DNA of 43,642 nt from Odoribacter sp. Z80. GTDB lineage: Bacteria; Bacteroidota; Bacteroidia; Bacteroidales; Marinifilaceae. Below, piece after piece: positions 26,473 through 33,300 of this stretch (positions are counted from its first letter, which is position 1; each line of letters begins with the position of its first letter). Under the pieces are notes generated by a model. That model was not told where the DNA came from and did no database searches. It was given only the letters and a program-made list of their open reading frames with translations. The stretch lies in contig NZ_QWEL01000018.1 in NCBI RefSeq assembly GCF_009935865.1, positions 1-43,642 of the forward strand. The letters run 5' to 3'. Made by a program: the position numbers and the translations under genes.

Positions 26473-27699
26473 ATGAGAAGTACTTTTAAGCTACTCTATT
26501 TCGTCAAACGAAATGCAGTAAAGAAGAACGGTAATGCACCGATTATCGCACGTATCACTATCGACCAAGTTGTAGCCCAGTTTAACACCAAGTTGGAAAT
26601 AAATCCGGCTCACTGGAGCGTGGAATTAGGCAAGGCTTCCGGCAGAACCGCAGAAGCCGTACACATCAATTCCATGCTGGAAAGTATTCGTAGCACAGTT
26701 CATCAACATTACCATGCGTTAATGGCGCAAGACGGATATGTAACCGCAGAACTGGTAAAGAACGCTTTTTTAGGCAAGATAGCAAGGGAACGGACTTTGA
26801 TAGAGTTCTTCAAACAGCACAACGAACAGTATTTGCAAAAGGTTAAAATGAATACCGCAGACAAAACCTACTCACGTTATGAACTGACAAAGAAACGACT
26901 TATGGAGTTTATGAAGTTTAAATACTCCGTTTCCGATATGCTCATTAAAGATATAAATGTGGTATTCATTGAAGATTTCCTGTTGTATATCAAGAATAAC
27001 TATGGGTGCAGCCATAATACGGCTATGAAGTTCGTACAACGTTTTCGCACGGTAGTAAACTTTGCCAAGAATACGGGTTTAGTGACTGCCGACCCTTTCG
27101 GGAGTTATCGGGTAAGGTTTGAACGTACCGATAGGGATTATCTGACTATGGAAGAAATTACCACCATTTACAACCACGAGTTTAGCTCTAAACGGTTGGA
27201 GCAGGTACGTGATTTGTTCATTTTCAGTTGTTACACGGCACTTTCCTACATTGATGTATGCGAGTTAAGGCAGGAGGACATTCGTACCGGATTTGACGGT
27301 AATTTGTGGATTATACGGAAAAGACACAAAACAAATGTTACATCTACCGTCCGATTGCTGGATATACCAAAAGCCATATTGGAAAAGTACAAAGACAAAT
27401 TGCCAAACGGTAAGATTTTACCAGTTATCAGCAATCAAAAAATGAATGATTACTTAAAAGAAATCGCAGCCATTTGCGGAATTGAAAAGACCTTGACCTA
27501 TCATGTAGCGCGCCATTCGTGCGCCACTTCGGTGCTGCTCGCCAATGGTGTACCTATTGAGACAGTATCTAAAATTTTAGGTCATACTAATATCCGGACT
27601 ACTCAAATTTATGCGAGGATTACCGATTTGAAAGTAAGTGGCGACATGGAAATGTTGGCTCAAAAACTGGACGTTCCAAATCGTACTGCCAGCCGTTAA
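26473..27699 (+). CDS. int: Tyrosine recombinase/integrase of the Bacteroides element type
   Basis: 408 residues. An N-terminal arm-binding domain (STFKLLYFVKRNAVKKNGNA), a SAM-like core-binding domain (about 107-205) and the catalytic domain. Catalytic residues visible: Lys286, His344-x2-Arg347 (HVARHSC), His371 (LGHTNIRTTQ) and Tyr380. At the place of the first catalytic arginine it has Ser258 (CYTALSYIDV), as in IntDOT of CTnDOT, which lacks that arginine too. It stands next to the tRNA-Lys att site and should cut and join at the 14-bp core. Convergent with the RteC-like gene. Confidence 0.93.
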   Translation: MRSTFKLLYFVKRNAVKKNGNAPIIARITIDQVVAQFNTKLEINPAHWSVELGKASGRTAEAVHINSMLESIRSTVHQHYHALMAQDGYVTAELVKNAFLGKIARERTLIEFFKQHNEQYLQKVKMNTADKTYSRYELTKKRLMEFMKFKYSVSDMLIKDINVVFIEDFLLYIKNNYGCSHNTAMKFVQRFRTVVNFAKNTGLVTADPFGSYRVRFERTDRDYLTMEEITTIYNHEFSSKRLEQVRDLFIFSCYTALSYIDVCELRQEDIRTGFDGNLWIIRKRHKTNVTSTVRLLDIPKAILEKYKDKLPNGKILPVISNQKMNDYLKEIAAICGIEKTLTYHVARHSCATSVLLANGVPIETVSKILGHTNIRTTQIYARITDLKVSGDMEMLAQKLDVPNRTASR

Positions 27700-27837
27700 A
27701 ATCGTGTTATCGTCAGATAACAGCAAGGTGTGATTTGTGGCACACAAATCTGTTTTCCGTGCCGCAAAACACCTTGGGCAAATTCACTCCGAAGTCGTGT
27801 TGCCAATGAAAGAAAGACATTCCCTAACTAAAAATTT

Positions 27838-27895
27838 TTTCGCTCGTCGGGACGGGTGGTCCCGCCCCTTGCCGCTGGGCGTTCCCCGACCGATG
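27838..27895. other. Short GC-rich palindromic block, origin-of-transfer-like
   Basis: In an AT-rich surrounding, 27841-27890 is strongly GC-rich. GTCGGG (27846) can pair with CCCGAC (27885) and GGGAC (27849) with GTCCC (27859). The place, between integrase and accessory genes, is where an oriT or a relic of a mobilisation region could lie. No relaxase gene is present. From 27700 to 28080 there is no gene. Confidence 0.35.
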
Positions 27896-27992
27896 AGTTT
27901 ATTTCTGTAATTCTACAATCTTGTTTTATTGAAATATTGATAGCTTGATTGATTGAAAGCAAGATTTCAATATGGCAGGATTGAATGAAAAC

Positions 27993-28034
27993 AATAAACC
28001 ATTCAATATTGATTGAAATACTGAATGGTTTATT
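27993..28034 (-). terminator. 13-bp stem hairpin after the RteC-like gene
   Basis: AATAAACCATTCA pairs with TGAATGGTTTATT around a 16-base loop that itself belongs to a run of TTGATTGAAA-like repeats (27945-28020). It lies just beyond the stop of the minus-strand operon and could end it. Confidence 0.55.
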
Positions 28035-28080
28035 TATTGCCAAGAATATAATTACTTGCGAAAATAAAATAAAACTCGCA

Positions 28081-28941
28081 TCATGTATCGTTTTCATCCA
28101 TTCTTCGGAGCAGACTTTTTTGCAATGTTTCCAAATACCGAGTTCTATTTATCTTACGGCTTCGCATTTCCAAATAAGAATGATATAAATCACCAATATC
28201 TATACTGAACACATTTTCAAAATATCCTGCAATCTCTTTTAAAGTAGCCGTTCCTTTATTAAAATCCCCATTCGCTTCTAAAGCATAAATCAGTTCTACC
28301 AACGCCCTTTTAGAGCCAGTCCAACGCAAAATAGTTTCTACAACCTGTCCGTTATCCGCTTTGCGCTGTACAATACGCTCCAATTCTTGCAATCTGTTAG
28401 TCAAATAGATTTTCAACAGTTCGTTAGTAATAATTTTAGCCACTTTAAAATCATATCCGGTTGAATATAGAGGGTCTTTATCAATATGGGAACTGTCTGT
28501 ACATATTCGTAAATCGTTTTGGTTTCGGGTAAAATAGTATCTATCCAAATAAGTAGATTTAGAACGGTAATACTGGTAAAAGTCCAAATTCCTACTGAAA
28601 TAGAATGTTAAACTATTTAGTTCATTGTACAGATATTCTTTTTGCGCAACATCACTACCTGTTGGGAATTTGCTTTCTATAACATAAATTTTGTTGTAGT
28701 ACATATATTTACTTAATACTTCCGGCTTTAGTTCTTTAAAGAAATAGATTTCTTCCGCCTCGTCCCTAAACTGATAATTTACTGTATACTTCCTAAGTTC
28801 ATCACACAAAGGTCTAATAAAACGCATCATGTGTAACGCCCTATCAATCCCTATACATTCGTCAGAATTAGAAATATTTATTTCGGTCTGTATCTGAAAG
28901 AGTAATTTACTAACGTAGCTTTTAATTGCTGCATATTCCAT
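28081..28941 (-). CDS. RteC-like regulator of element excision
   Basis: 286 residues from ATG 28941 (a GTG at 28947 is possible). The middle, RDEAEEIYFFKELKPEVLSKY followed by YYNKIYVIESKFP, and the C-terminal LVELIYALEANGDFNKGTATLKEIA in pieces fit RteC, the CTnDOT protein that binds DNA and switches on the excision genes. The C-terminal half resembles a winged-helix region. It starts 18 bases after the arsP-like stop with no promoter between them, so it is probably the last gene of the ars operon. In CTnDOT, rteC is under tetracycline control through RteAB; here the control would be by ArsR, which is inference. Confidence 0.8.
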   Translation of the reverse strand: MEYAAIKSYVSKLLFQIQTEINISNSDECIGIDRALHMMRFIRPLCDELRKYTVNYQFRDEAEEIYFFKELKPEVLSKYMYYNKIYVIESKFPTGSDVAQKEYLYNELNSLTFYFSRNLDFYQYYRSKSTYLDRYYFTRNQNDLRICTDSSHIDKDPLYSTGYDFKVAKIITNELLKIYLTNRLQELERIVQRKADNGQVVETILRWTGSKRALVELIYALEANGDFNKGTATLKEIAGYFENVFSIDIGDLYHSYLEMRSRKINRTRYLETLQKSLLRRMDENDT

Positions 28942-28959
28942 ACTCACAACATATTGCGG

Positions 28960-29928
28960 CTATAACACAATGTTATAAAGATAACCTAACATAATAATAA
29001 ATAAGGTTATCAATCCAAAAAATATCCCTATCAGCCGCCAAGTCATTACTTTTTTCAACAGCGTAGCTTCGGGCAATGACAGCCCAACAACTGCCATCAT
29101 AAAAGCAAGCGCAGTCCCTATGGGGATACCCTTAGCTACAAAAACTTCAATTACCGGTACTATTCCGGCAGCATTGGCATACATTGGAACAGCCAACACT
29201 ACTGATAAAGGAACTGCAAACCAATTATCCTTAGACATATACTGCTCAAAAAATCCTTCCGGCACATAGCCGTGCATAAATGCACCGATACCGATTCCGA
29301 TAAGGATATACAGAAGTACACCTTTGACAATGCCCCATGCTTCTTGCATGATAATCGGCAATCGTCTAAAGAACGGAGTATGCTCTTTTTCCCATGTTCC
29401 GGAGTCGGAAGTTGAGTTTTGCTGAATTTGTTTTACCCAATCACTCAAATAAGGTTCTAATTTCATCTTGCCCAAAATAAATCCACCTACCATACCTAAC
29501 AGAATACCGCTAATCACATAAATAGAAGTAATACGCAACCCAAAAGTACCGATAAACATGGCAACAGCAACCTCATTTACCAAAGGCGAGGTTATCAAAT
29601 AGGCGAATGTTACCCCTAAAGGAATCCCCCCTTTCACAAATCCGATAAACAGCGGTATGGAAGAACAGGAACAGAACGGGGTAATGGCACCAAACAGGGC
29701 GGCAAAGAAATATTGTAATCCATATAATTTACGAGAAGTCAAATAATTGCGTAAACGTTCTATCGGGAAATAGGCATTTATAATGCCCATTATCACACTG
29801 ATAAAAAATAATAATATCAAAATCTTTATCGTATCGTAAAAGAAGAAGTTTATAGCTTCTCCTAAAGCTGTTGAAGCATCCAAACCGAAGATGTCATACA
29901 CCAGCCAATCTGCAAATCTTTGTATCAT
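28960..29928 (-). CDS. arsP: ArsP-type permease (PF03773), organoarsenical/arsenite efflux
   Basis: 322 residues with about eight membrane helices. The conserved TPFCSCSSIPLF (84-95, Cys86 and Cys88) and FAYLITSPLVNEVAV are marks of the DUF318/ArsP permease family, which exports trivalent methylarsenicals and related compounds. A charged cytoplasmic loop lies near residues 165-190. It follows arsC by 45 bases in the same direction. A role in arsenite efflux in place of ArsB/Acr3, which are absent, is likely. Confidence 0.85.
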   Translation of the reverse strand: MIQRFADWLVYDIFGLDASTALGEAINFFFYDTIKILILLFFISVIMGIINAYFPIERLRNYLTSRKLYGLQYFFAALFGAITPFCSCSSIPLFIGFVKGGIPLGVTFAYLITSPLVNEVAVAMFIGTFGLRITSIYVISGILLGMVGGFILGKMKLEPYLSDWVKQIQQNSTSDSGTWEKEHTPFFRRLPIIMQEAWGIVKGVLLYILIGIGIGAFMHGYVPEGFFEQYMSKDNWFAVPLSVVLAVPMYANAAGIVPVIEVFVAKGIPIGTALAFMMAVVGLSLPEATLLKKVMTWRLIGIFFGLITLFIIMLGYLYNIVL

Positions 29929-29973
29929 AATCCTATTATTGTTTGTGATAATACGAACATATTACCTAAAAAA

Positions 29974-30423
29974 TTAGCGGTTACAAGCACATTTAGGCAG
30001 TTCTTGTTTTTTTATCTCTGTAATGTAAAACTTGGCAAATTCATTTTTGATTTCATTACGCACTCTTTCAAATTCGCTTCTGATGAAGTCCGTTGTCCCT
30101 ATTGCTTCCGAGGGGTCATCAAAACCAATATGCAACCGTTTCCCTACATTGCCCTCAAAAGCCGGACACGTTTCGTTAGCACTACCGCATACTGTTATCA
30201 CATAATCCCATGTATCACTTAAATAAGCAGTTACATTGGTAGGAATATGCTTACTTATATCAATGCCAACTTCTGACATTATCTTAACAACCAAAGGATT
30301 AACTTTCTCTGCCGGATGCGTACCAGCGGAATACACTTGTATATTCTTATCAAACGATTGCAGGAAACCATGCGCCATTTGGCTGCGACAGCTATTTCCT
30401 GTACATAAAATTAAAATTTTCAT
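29974..30423 (-). CDS. arsC: Thioredoxin-coupled arsenate reductase
   Basis: 149 residues of the low-molecular-weight phosphatase fold. The P-loop CTGNSCR (Cys7 to Arg13) and the pair Cys79/Cys86 (VCGSANETCP) match the catalytic triad Cys10/Cys82/Cys89 of Staphylococcus ArsC, and DDPSEA (102-107) carries the general acid. It reduces arsenate to arsenite in the cytoplasm using thioredoxin. The ATG overlaps the stop of the ArsG-like gene (ATGA), so the two are translationally coupled. The extra C-terminal cysteines (CAC) are not part of the known triad. Confidence 0.95.
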   Translation of the reverse strand: MKILILCTGNSCRSQMAHGFLQSFDKNIQVYSAGTHPAEKVNPLVVKIMSEVGIDISKHIPTNVTAYLSDTWDYVITVCGSANETCPAFEGNVGKRLHIGFDDPSEAIGTTDFIRSEFERVRNEIKNEFAKFYITEIKKQELPKCACNR

Positions 30424-31133
30424 ATTATACCCAAATTTATCAATCCATAATAAATGCCAACCAAAATAAACAGTATAGCTACCATGTTATTAAACCACTT
30501 CTGAAAAGTCTGCACACGGTTATAAAACTTTCCTATCCCTGCTACACTGTATGCCAAAATCCAAGCGACAAGCATAACTGGAAGCCCTGTTGCCAATGCA
30601 AAAATGACAGGTAGCAAATACCCCTCACTTTCCATAGCTGACATGGGAATAAGCATGCCAAAATAAAATAGCCCACTGGTCGGACAAAACGCCATGGCAA
30701 ACAATATCCCCAGCAACAAACTGCCCCATGAACCTTTTAGTTTTTCTGTCTTTTCAGTAGCGGAAAATCCGAACTTAGGTAATTGCAATTTATCTCCGAA
30801 TAGCATAAACAGCCCTATCAATATCAAAGCAGGAGCAAGCAGCAGTTCCCCCCATTCGCTGATACCTTTTTGTATGGCAAACATATCTGCACCCTTTCGG
30901 AGTATTGCGATAAGTATTGCGCCTAATGCAGAATAAGCCAATACACGCCCTAAAGTATATAGAACACCATTTGTAAATATCCGGTTACGGTTATTTATAT
31001 CCTTACTGATAAATCCAATAGCGGTAATGTTGGTAGCCAATGGGCAAGGACTTACAGCAGTCAACAGACCGAGCAGAAAAGCGGTAATAATAGGTATCTC
31101 ACTATTATCCAACCATGTTTGCAAGTATTCCAT
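30420..31133 (-). CDS. arsG: ArsG-like CcdA-type membrane protein (arsenical efflux)
   Basis: 237 residues, about six membrane helices, built like CcdA/DsbD beta domains: SPCPLATNIT with Cys30 and AFCPTSGLFYFG with Cys150 form the expected redox pair. Such proteins next to ArsE- and ArsF-like partners belong to the arsEFG set described in Shewanella for reduction of nitro-arsenicals and efflux of aromatic aminoarsenicals. It begins 10 bases after arsF. A general thiol-transporting role that feeds ArsF is the alternative. Confidence 0.85.
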   Translation of the reverse strand: MEYLQTWLDNSEIPIITAFLLGLLTAVSPCPLATNITAIGFISKDINNRNRIFTNGVLYTLGRVLAYSALGAILIAILRKGADMFAIQKGISEWGELLLAPALILIGLFMLFGDKLQLPKFGFSATEKTEKLKGSWGSLLLGILFAMAFCPTSGLFYFGMLIPMSAMESEGYLLPVIFALATGLPVMLVAWILAYSVAGIGKFYNRVQTFQKWFNNMVAILFILVGIYYGLINLGII

Positions 31134-31143
31134 AAAACTGTAT

Positions 31144-31551
31144 TTATTTTAGCAACTGATTGATTTTCTGTTTTAATTCTTTCTTGAAAGCTGATGTGTT
31201 GTTTCGGGCATTCTGAAAACCAAAGCGTGTCATGTCGTTACGTTCTTCTTTACCGTCCTTCCATTTATTAACATAAAGAGAAGACCAACTTACACGATAT
31301 TTCTCTGCCAGCTTCTCGCCTTCGGGAGTTGAAATATCTACTTCTTTGAAACGTAGTTTACCATTTTTAACCAACTCTGCCAAATCTGCATTGACCACTT
31401 CTTTCGTATATTTCTCAATGGCTTTGCAAGTTACACAACGTTGTTTCCCATGAAAATAAAGAACTTCCACATAGGTATCTGCGGCAATCTGAGCCATTCC
31501 ACAAATAGAAAACAAACAAGCAATGGTAAGGAATAAAAAGCGTTTCATCAT
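31144..31551 (-). CDS. arsF: ArsF-like exported thioredoxin-fold protein
   Basis: 135 residues with a signal peptide (1-21, ending GMA) and a thioredoxin-like domain with Cys39-x2-Cys42 (RCVTCKAIEKYT). Annotated relatives are called the nitrophenyl-compound nitroreductase subunit ArsF. Periplasmic location fits electron delivery from the CcdA-like ArsG. It lies 8 bases after arsE and 10 before arsG. Confidence 0.85.
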   Translation of the reverse strand: MMKRFLFLTIACLFSICGMAQIAADTYVEVLYFHGKQRCVTCKAIEKYTKEVVNADLAELVKNGKLRFKEVDISTPEGEKLAEKYRVSWSSLYVNKWKDGKEERNDMTRFGFQNARNNTSAFKKELKQKINQLLK

Positions 31552-31559
31552 AATCTGAT

Positions 31560-31790
31560 TTACTTGGTTAATACATCTTTTACTTCTTTGGCAGAAAGTT
31601 TGCCCTTTGCCACAACCTTACCGTCAACAACGAGGGCAGGAAGTGCCATTACATTGTATTCCATAATCTTCATCAAATCTTCTTCTTTGGTTATTACCGC
31701 TTCCAAAGCTAATTCTTTTACTACTTGTTCAACCGTTGCATACAGAGCCTTGCAACCTGCACAGCCTGTTCCTAATACTTTAATTTCCAT
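31560..31790 (-). CDS. arsE: ArsE-like small thioredoxin/glutaredoxin (TM0996 type)
   Basis: 76 residues, the usual size for the MTH895/TM0996 family. The redox motif is Cys10-x2-Cys13 (GTGCAGCKALY), followed by a cis-Pro-like ALPALVVDGK. A cytoplasmic thiol carrier, presumably working with ArsF and ArsG. It follows arsR by 70 bases. Confidence 0.88.
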   Translation of the reverse strand: MEIKVLGTGCAGCKALYATVEQVVKELALEAVITKEEDLMKIMEYNVMALPALVVDGKVVAKGKLSAKEVKDVLTK

Positions 31791-31860
31791 AATTTATAAA
31801 TTTATTATATTAAACGTAATTCGCAAAACAACGAACATTAATATTAAAAAAAGGGGATTA

Positions 31861-32187
31861 TCAGCAACACTCCCCCGATTTACAGATACATTGCCCGAAA
31901 AACTCCTTAAAGAGTTCACGAGCCAATTGCCAATTCTCTCGGTTGATACAGTATTTCACTTTAGGCGTTTCAACCTCTCCTTGTATAAGTCCTGCATCTT
32001 TCAACTCTTTCAAGTGCTGTGATACGGTTGCTTTGGCAATGGGAAGTTCTTCGTGAATATCCCCAAAATAACACGTTTTCTGCTTTGCCAAAAAGTGCAT
32101 AATAGCAATTCGGGCAGGATGTCCCAATGCTTTGGCAAATCTTGCCAACTGTTCCTGCGTAACAGTATAATCTTTCTTTTTTTCCAT
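31861..32187 (-). CDS. arsR: ArsR family arsenic-responsive repressor
   Basis: 108 residues. A winged helix-turn-helix with recognition helix IAKATVSQHLKELKDAGLI (50-68). Possible metal-binding cysteines are Cys39, Cys80 and the C-terminal group CICKSGECC (100-108). The classic ELCVCDL box is missing; in its place is KTCYFGDI. The open frame extends further upstream to 32367, but that stretch contains the promoter and the operator, so the ATG at 32185-32187 is right. It is the first gene of arsR-E-F-G-C-P-rteC-like and should repress it. Confidence 0.95.
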   Translation of the reverse strand: MEKKKDYTVTQEQLARFAKALGHPARIAIMHFLAKQKTCYFGDIHEELPIAKATVSQHLKELKDAGLIQGEVETPKVKYCINRENWQLARELFKEFFGQCICKSGECC

Positions 32188-32235
32188 ATCTCGAATATCG
32201 TTCGCAAATATACGAACAATATTCGAGATAGCAAA
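32188..32235 (-). promoter_or_regulatory. ars promoter inside a 42-bp ArsR operator dyad
   Basis: Arms 32188-32204 (ATCTCGAATATCGTTCG) and 32213-32229 match as inverted repeats at 16 of 17 positions around the 8 bases CAAATATA. On the minus strand that centre is the -7 box TATATTTG, and TTTG (32232-32235) lies exactly 19 bases upstream. A repressor bound to the dyad would cover the promoter. The leader is only about 10 bases. Confidence 0.88.
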
Positions 32236-32253
32236 TTTCATCATATTTTTTTC

Positions 32254-32302
32254 AGTGCAAGGTGCAAGTGCGTATATATATATACGCTTGCACCTTGCAC
32301 TT
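32254..32302. repeat. Long hairpin with GTGCAAG repeats
   Basis: About 24 bp of stem: AGTGCAAGGTGCAAG with CTTGCACCTTGCACT, plus CGTATATA with TATATACG, one 2-base bulge. GTGCAAG is also repeated in tandem in each arm. It lies upstream of the ars promoter. Function unknown; a binding site, a nicking or replication site or an element end are possible. Confidence 0.6.
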
Positions 32303-32488
32303 GAACTATATATATTCATAATCAACCACTTGCATAATTCAAAAATAATGCGTACATTTGAACCCAAGATGTTGGCAGACAGACACCGGACAACAGCAGA
32401 CAGTTTTTAAGGACTAAAGCGTGACGGATGCAAAGCCAAAATTTCTGAAAGTGCTGATATTGAGGAAGAAATAACGTTTGGTTCATAA
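32303..32488. other. Right end of the element, no gene
   Basis: No credible frame, promoter or hairpin is seen between the GTGCAAG hairpin and the right att core. Confidence 0.4.
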
Positions 32489-32502
32489 CCCAGGCGGATC
32501 AC
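32489..32502 (+). other. attR core
   Basis: CCCAGGCGGATCAC identical to the 3' end of tRNA-Lys. The rest of the tRNA is not present here (the preceding TTTGGTTCATAA only partly matches the T-arm). Confidence 0.8.
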
Positions 32503-32526
32503 AGAAACCAAAAGGCTTAAACATCT

Positions 32527-32558
32527 AAAGTCCGTAATATCAATATATTACAGACTTT
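32527..32558 (+). terminator. Hairpin after the second att core
   Basis: AAAGTC-c-GTAATAT pairs with ATATTAC-a-GACTTT around a 4-base loop and is followed by T residues. It has the same position relative to att as the tRNA terminator at 26237. Confidence 0.65.
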
Positions 32559-32585
32559 TCTTTTCTCCGTCAAAATCCCCGGATA

Positions 32586-32646
32586 TGTCAGAAAAGGTCA
32601 CTTTTAGACACAAAAAGACACTTTCGCGTGTCTAAAACGTATCCTG
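32586..32646. repeat. Second set of GGTCAC/GACAC arm-like repeats, without integrase
   Basis: GAAAAGGTCAC (32591) and ACACAAAAAGACAC (about 32609) recur as in 26286-26346 at nearly the same distance from the att core, with GTGTC as an inverted copy. No recombinase gene follows. Confidence 0.6.
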
Positions 32647-32720
32647 TATTTATGCTCCATTGTGCATAAAAAAACAGGATACCCGAACGGGTGGAATTAA
32701 CTGTATTTGTCTCCATTTGC

Positions 32721-33146
32721 CTATGTTACTACGGAAGAACCATTGTTGGTTACAATTTGTTTTACCCGGAGTTCCCGTTTTAAAACTATGATTTCGATAC
32801 TTCCGATCACCCATTTTCCCCCTGCCTGTGTAAGGACTACTTTGTATTTTCCTGCTTCAAAGTTGACTGGTATCGTAAAAGTACCTTCCGTAGTAGTGAA
32901 AGTTGCATCGAGTTCCAGGTTTTCTTTGTTCTCATTTTGCAAGGTCAGTTTAGCTGTTGTTACAAATCCTTTTCCCGTAATTGTTACTGTTTCTCCGGTT
33001 TCCGCAGAGTCAGGCATCTTTATTTCAGTCACCGGACATTCCTTGTCTCCACCTGCAATGTCTTTCTGTTTATCATCGTCATCTGAACAAGCGCTGAAAG
33101 CGCACACACTGCAAATCATGAGCAGCATACACCAAATTTTCTTCAT
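32721..33146 (-). CDS. Lipoprotein with TIG/IPT-like domain
   Basis: 141 residues. A lipoprotein signal peptide ends FSAC (Cys20) and is followed by SDDDD, the acidic surface-export signal of Bacteroidetes lipoproteins, so it is likely exposed on the cell surface. Residues 38-120 resemble a TIG/IPT immunoglobulin-like domain (VTEIKMPDSAETGETVTITG, KGFVTTAKL). TIG lipoproteins of this order are usually longer, so this may be a shortened form. It lies 154 bases after the fimbrial operon in the same direction. Confidence 0.75.
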   Translation of the reverse strand: MKKIWCMLLMICSVCAFSACSDDDDKQKDIAGGDKECPVTEIKMPDSAETGETVTITGKGFVTTAKLTLQNENKENLELDATFTTTEGTFTIPVNFEAGKYKVVLTQAGGKWVIGSIEIIVLKRELRVKQIVTNNGSSVVT

Positions 33147-33300
33147 AAATTTAAATTAAAAGGGTTATATATATCAGATAGACAAAAAAGAAAAAAAACG
33201 GGTGAGTGATTTTTGGATTTTTTTAACCTTATTTTTACACAACAGGTTATACCACAAAATAGTTATACAAGGTTTTCTACCGGTTTAATTTCTGTACTCC

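Larger units (their letters stand above)
26189..32502. mobile_element. Integrative element with arsenic resistance in tRNA-Lys
   Basis: The core CCCAGGCGGATCAC occurs in the tRNA (26189-26202) and again at 32489-32502, exactly 6300 bases apart, with further matches around it (GGTTC before, GAAAC after). Inside are a tyrosine recombinase next to the tRNA, an RteC-like gene and the ars operon. No relaxase or transfer genes are present, so it would need a helper element for conjugation, or it is a reduced island. Confidence 0.8.

Noticed and set aside
32188-32367. N-terminal extension of ArsR by 60 residues
   Set aside because: The stretch contains the operator dyad and a perfect promoter; ArsR family proteins begin near MEKKKDY.
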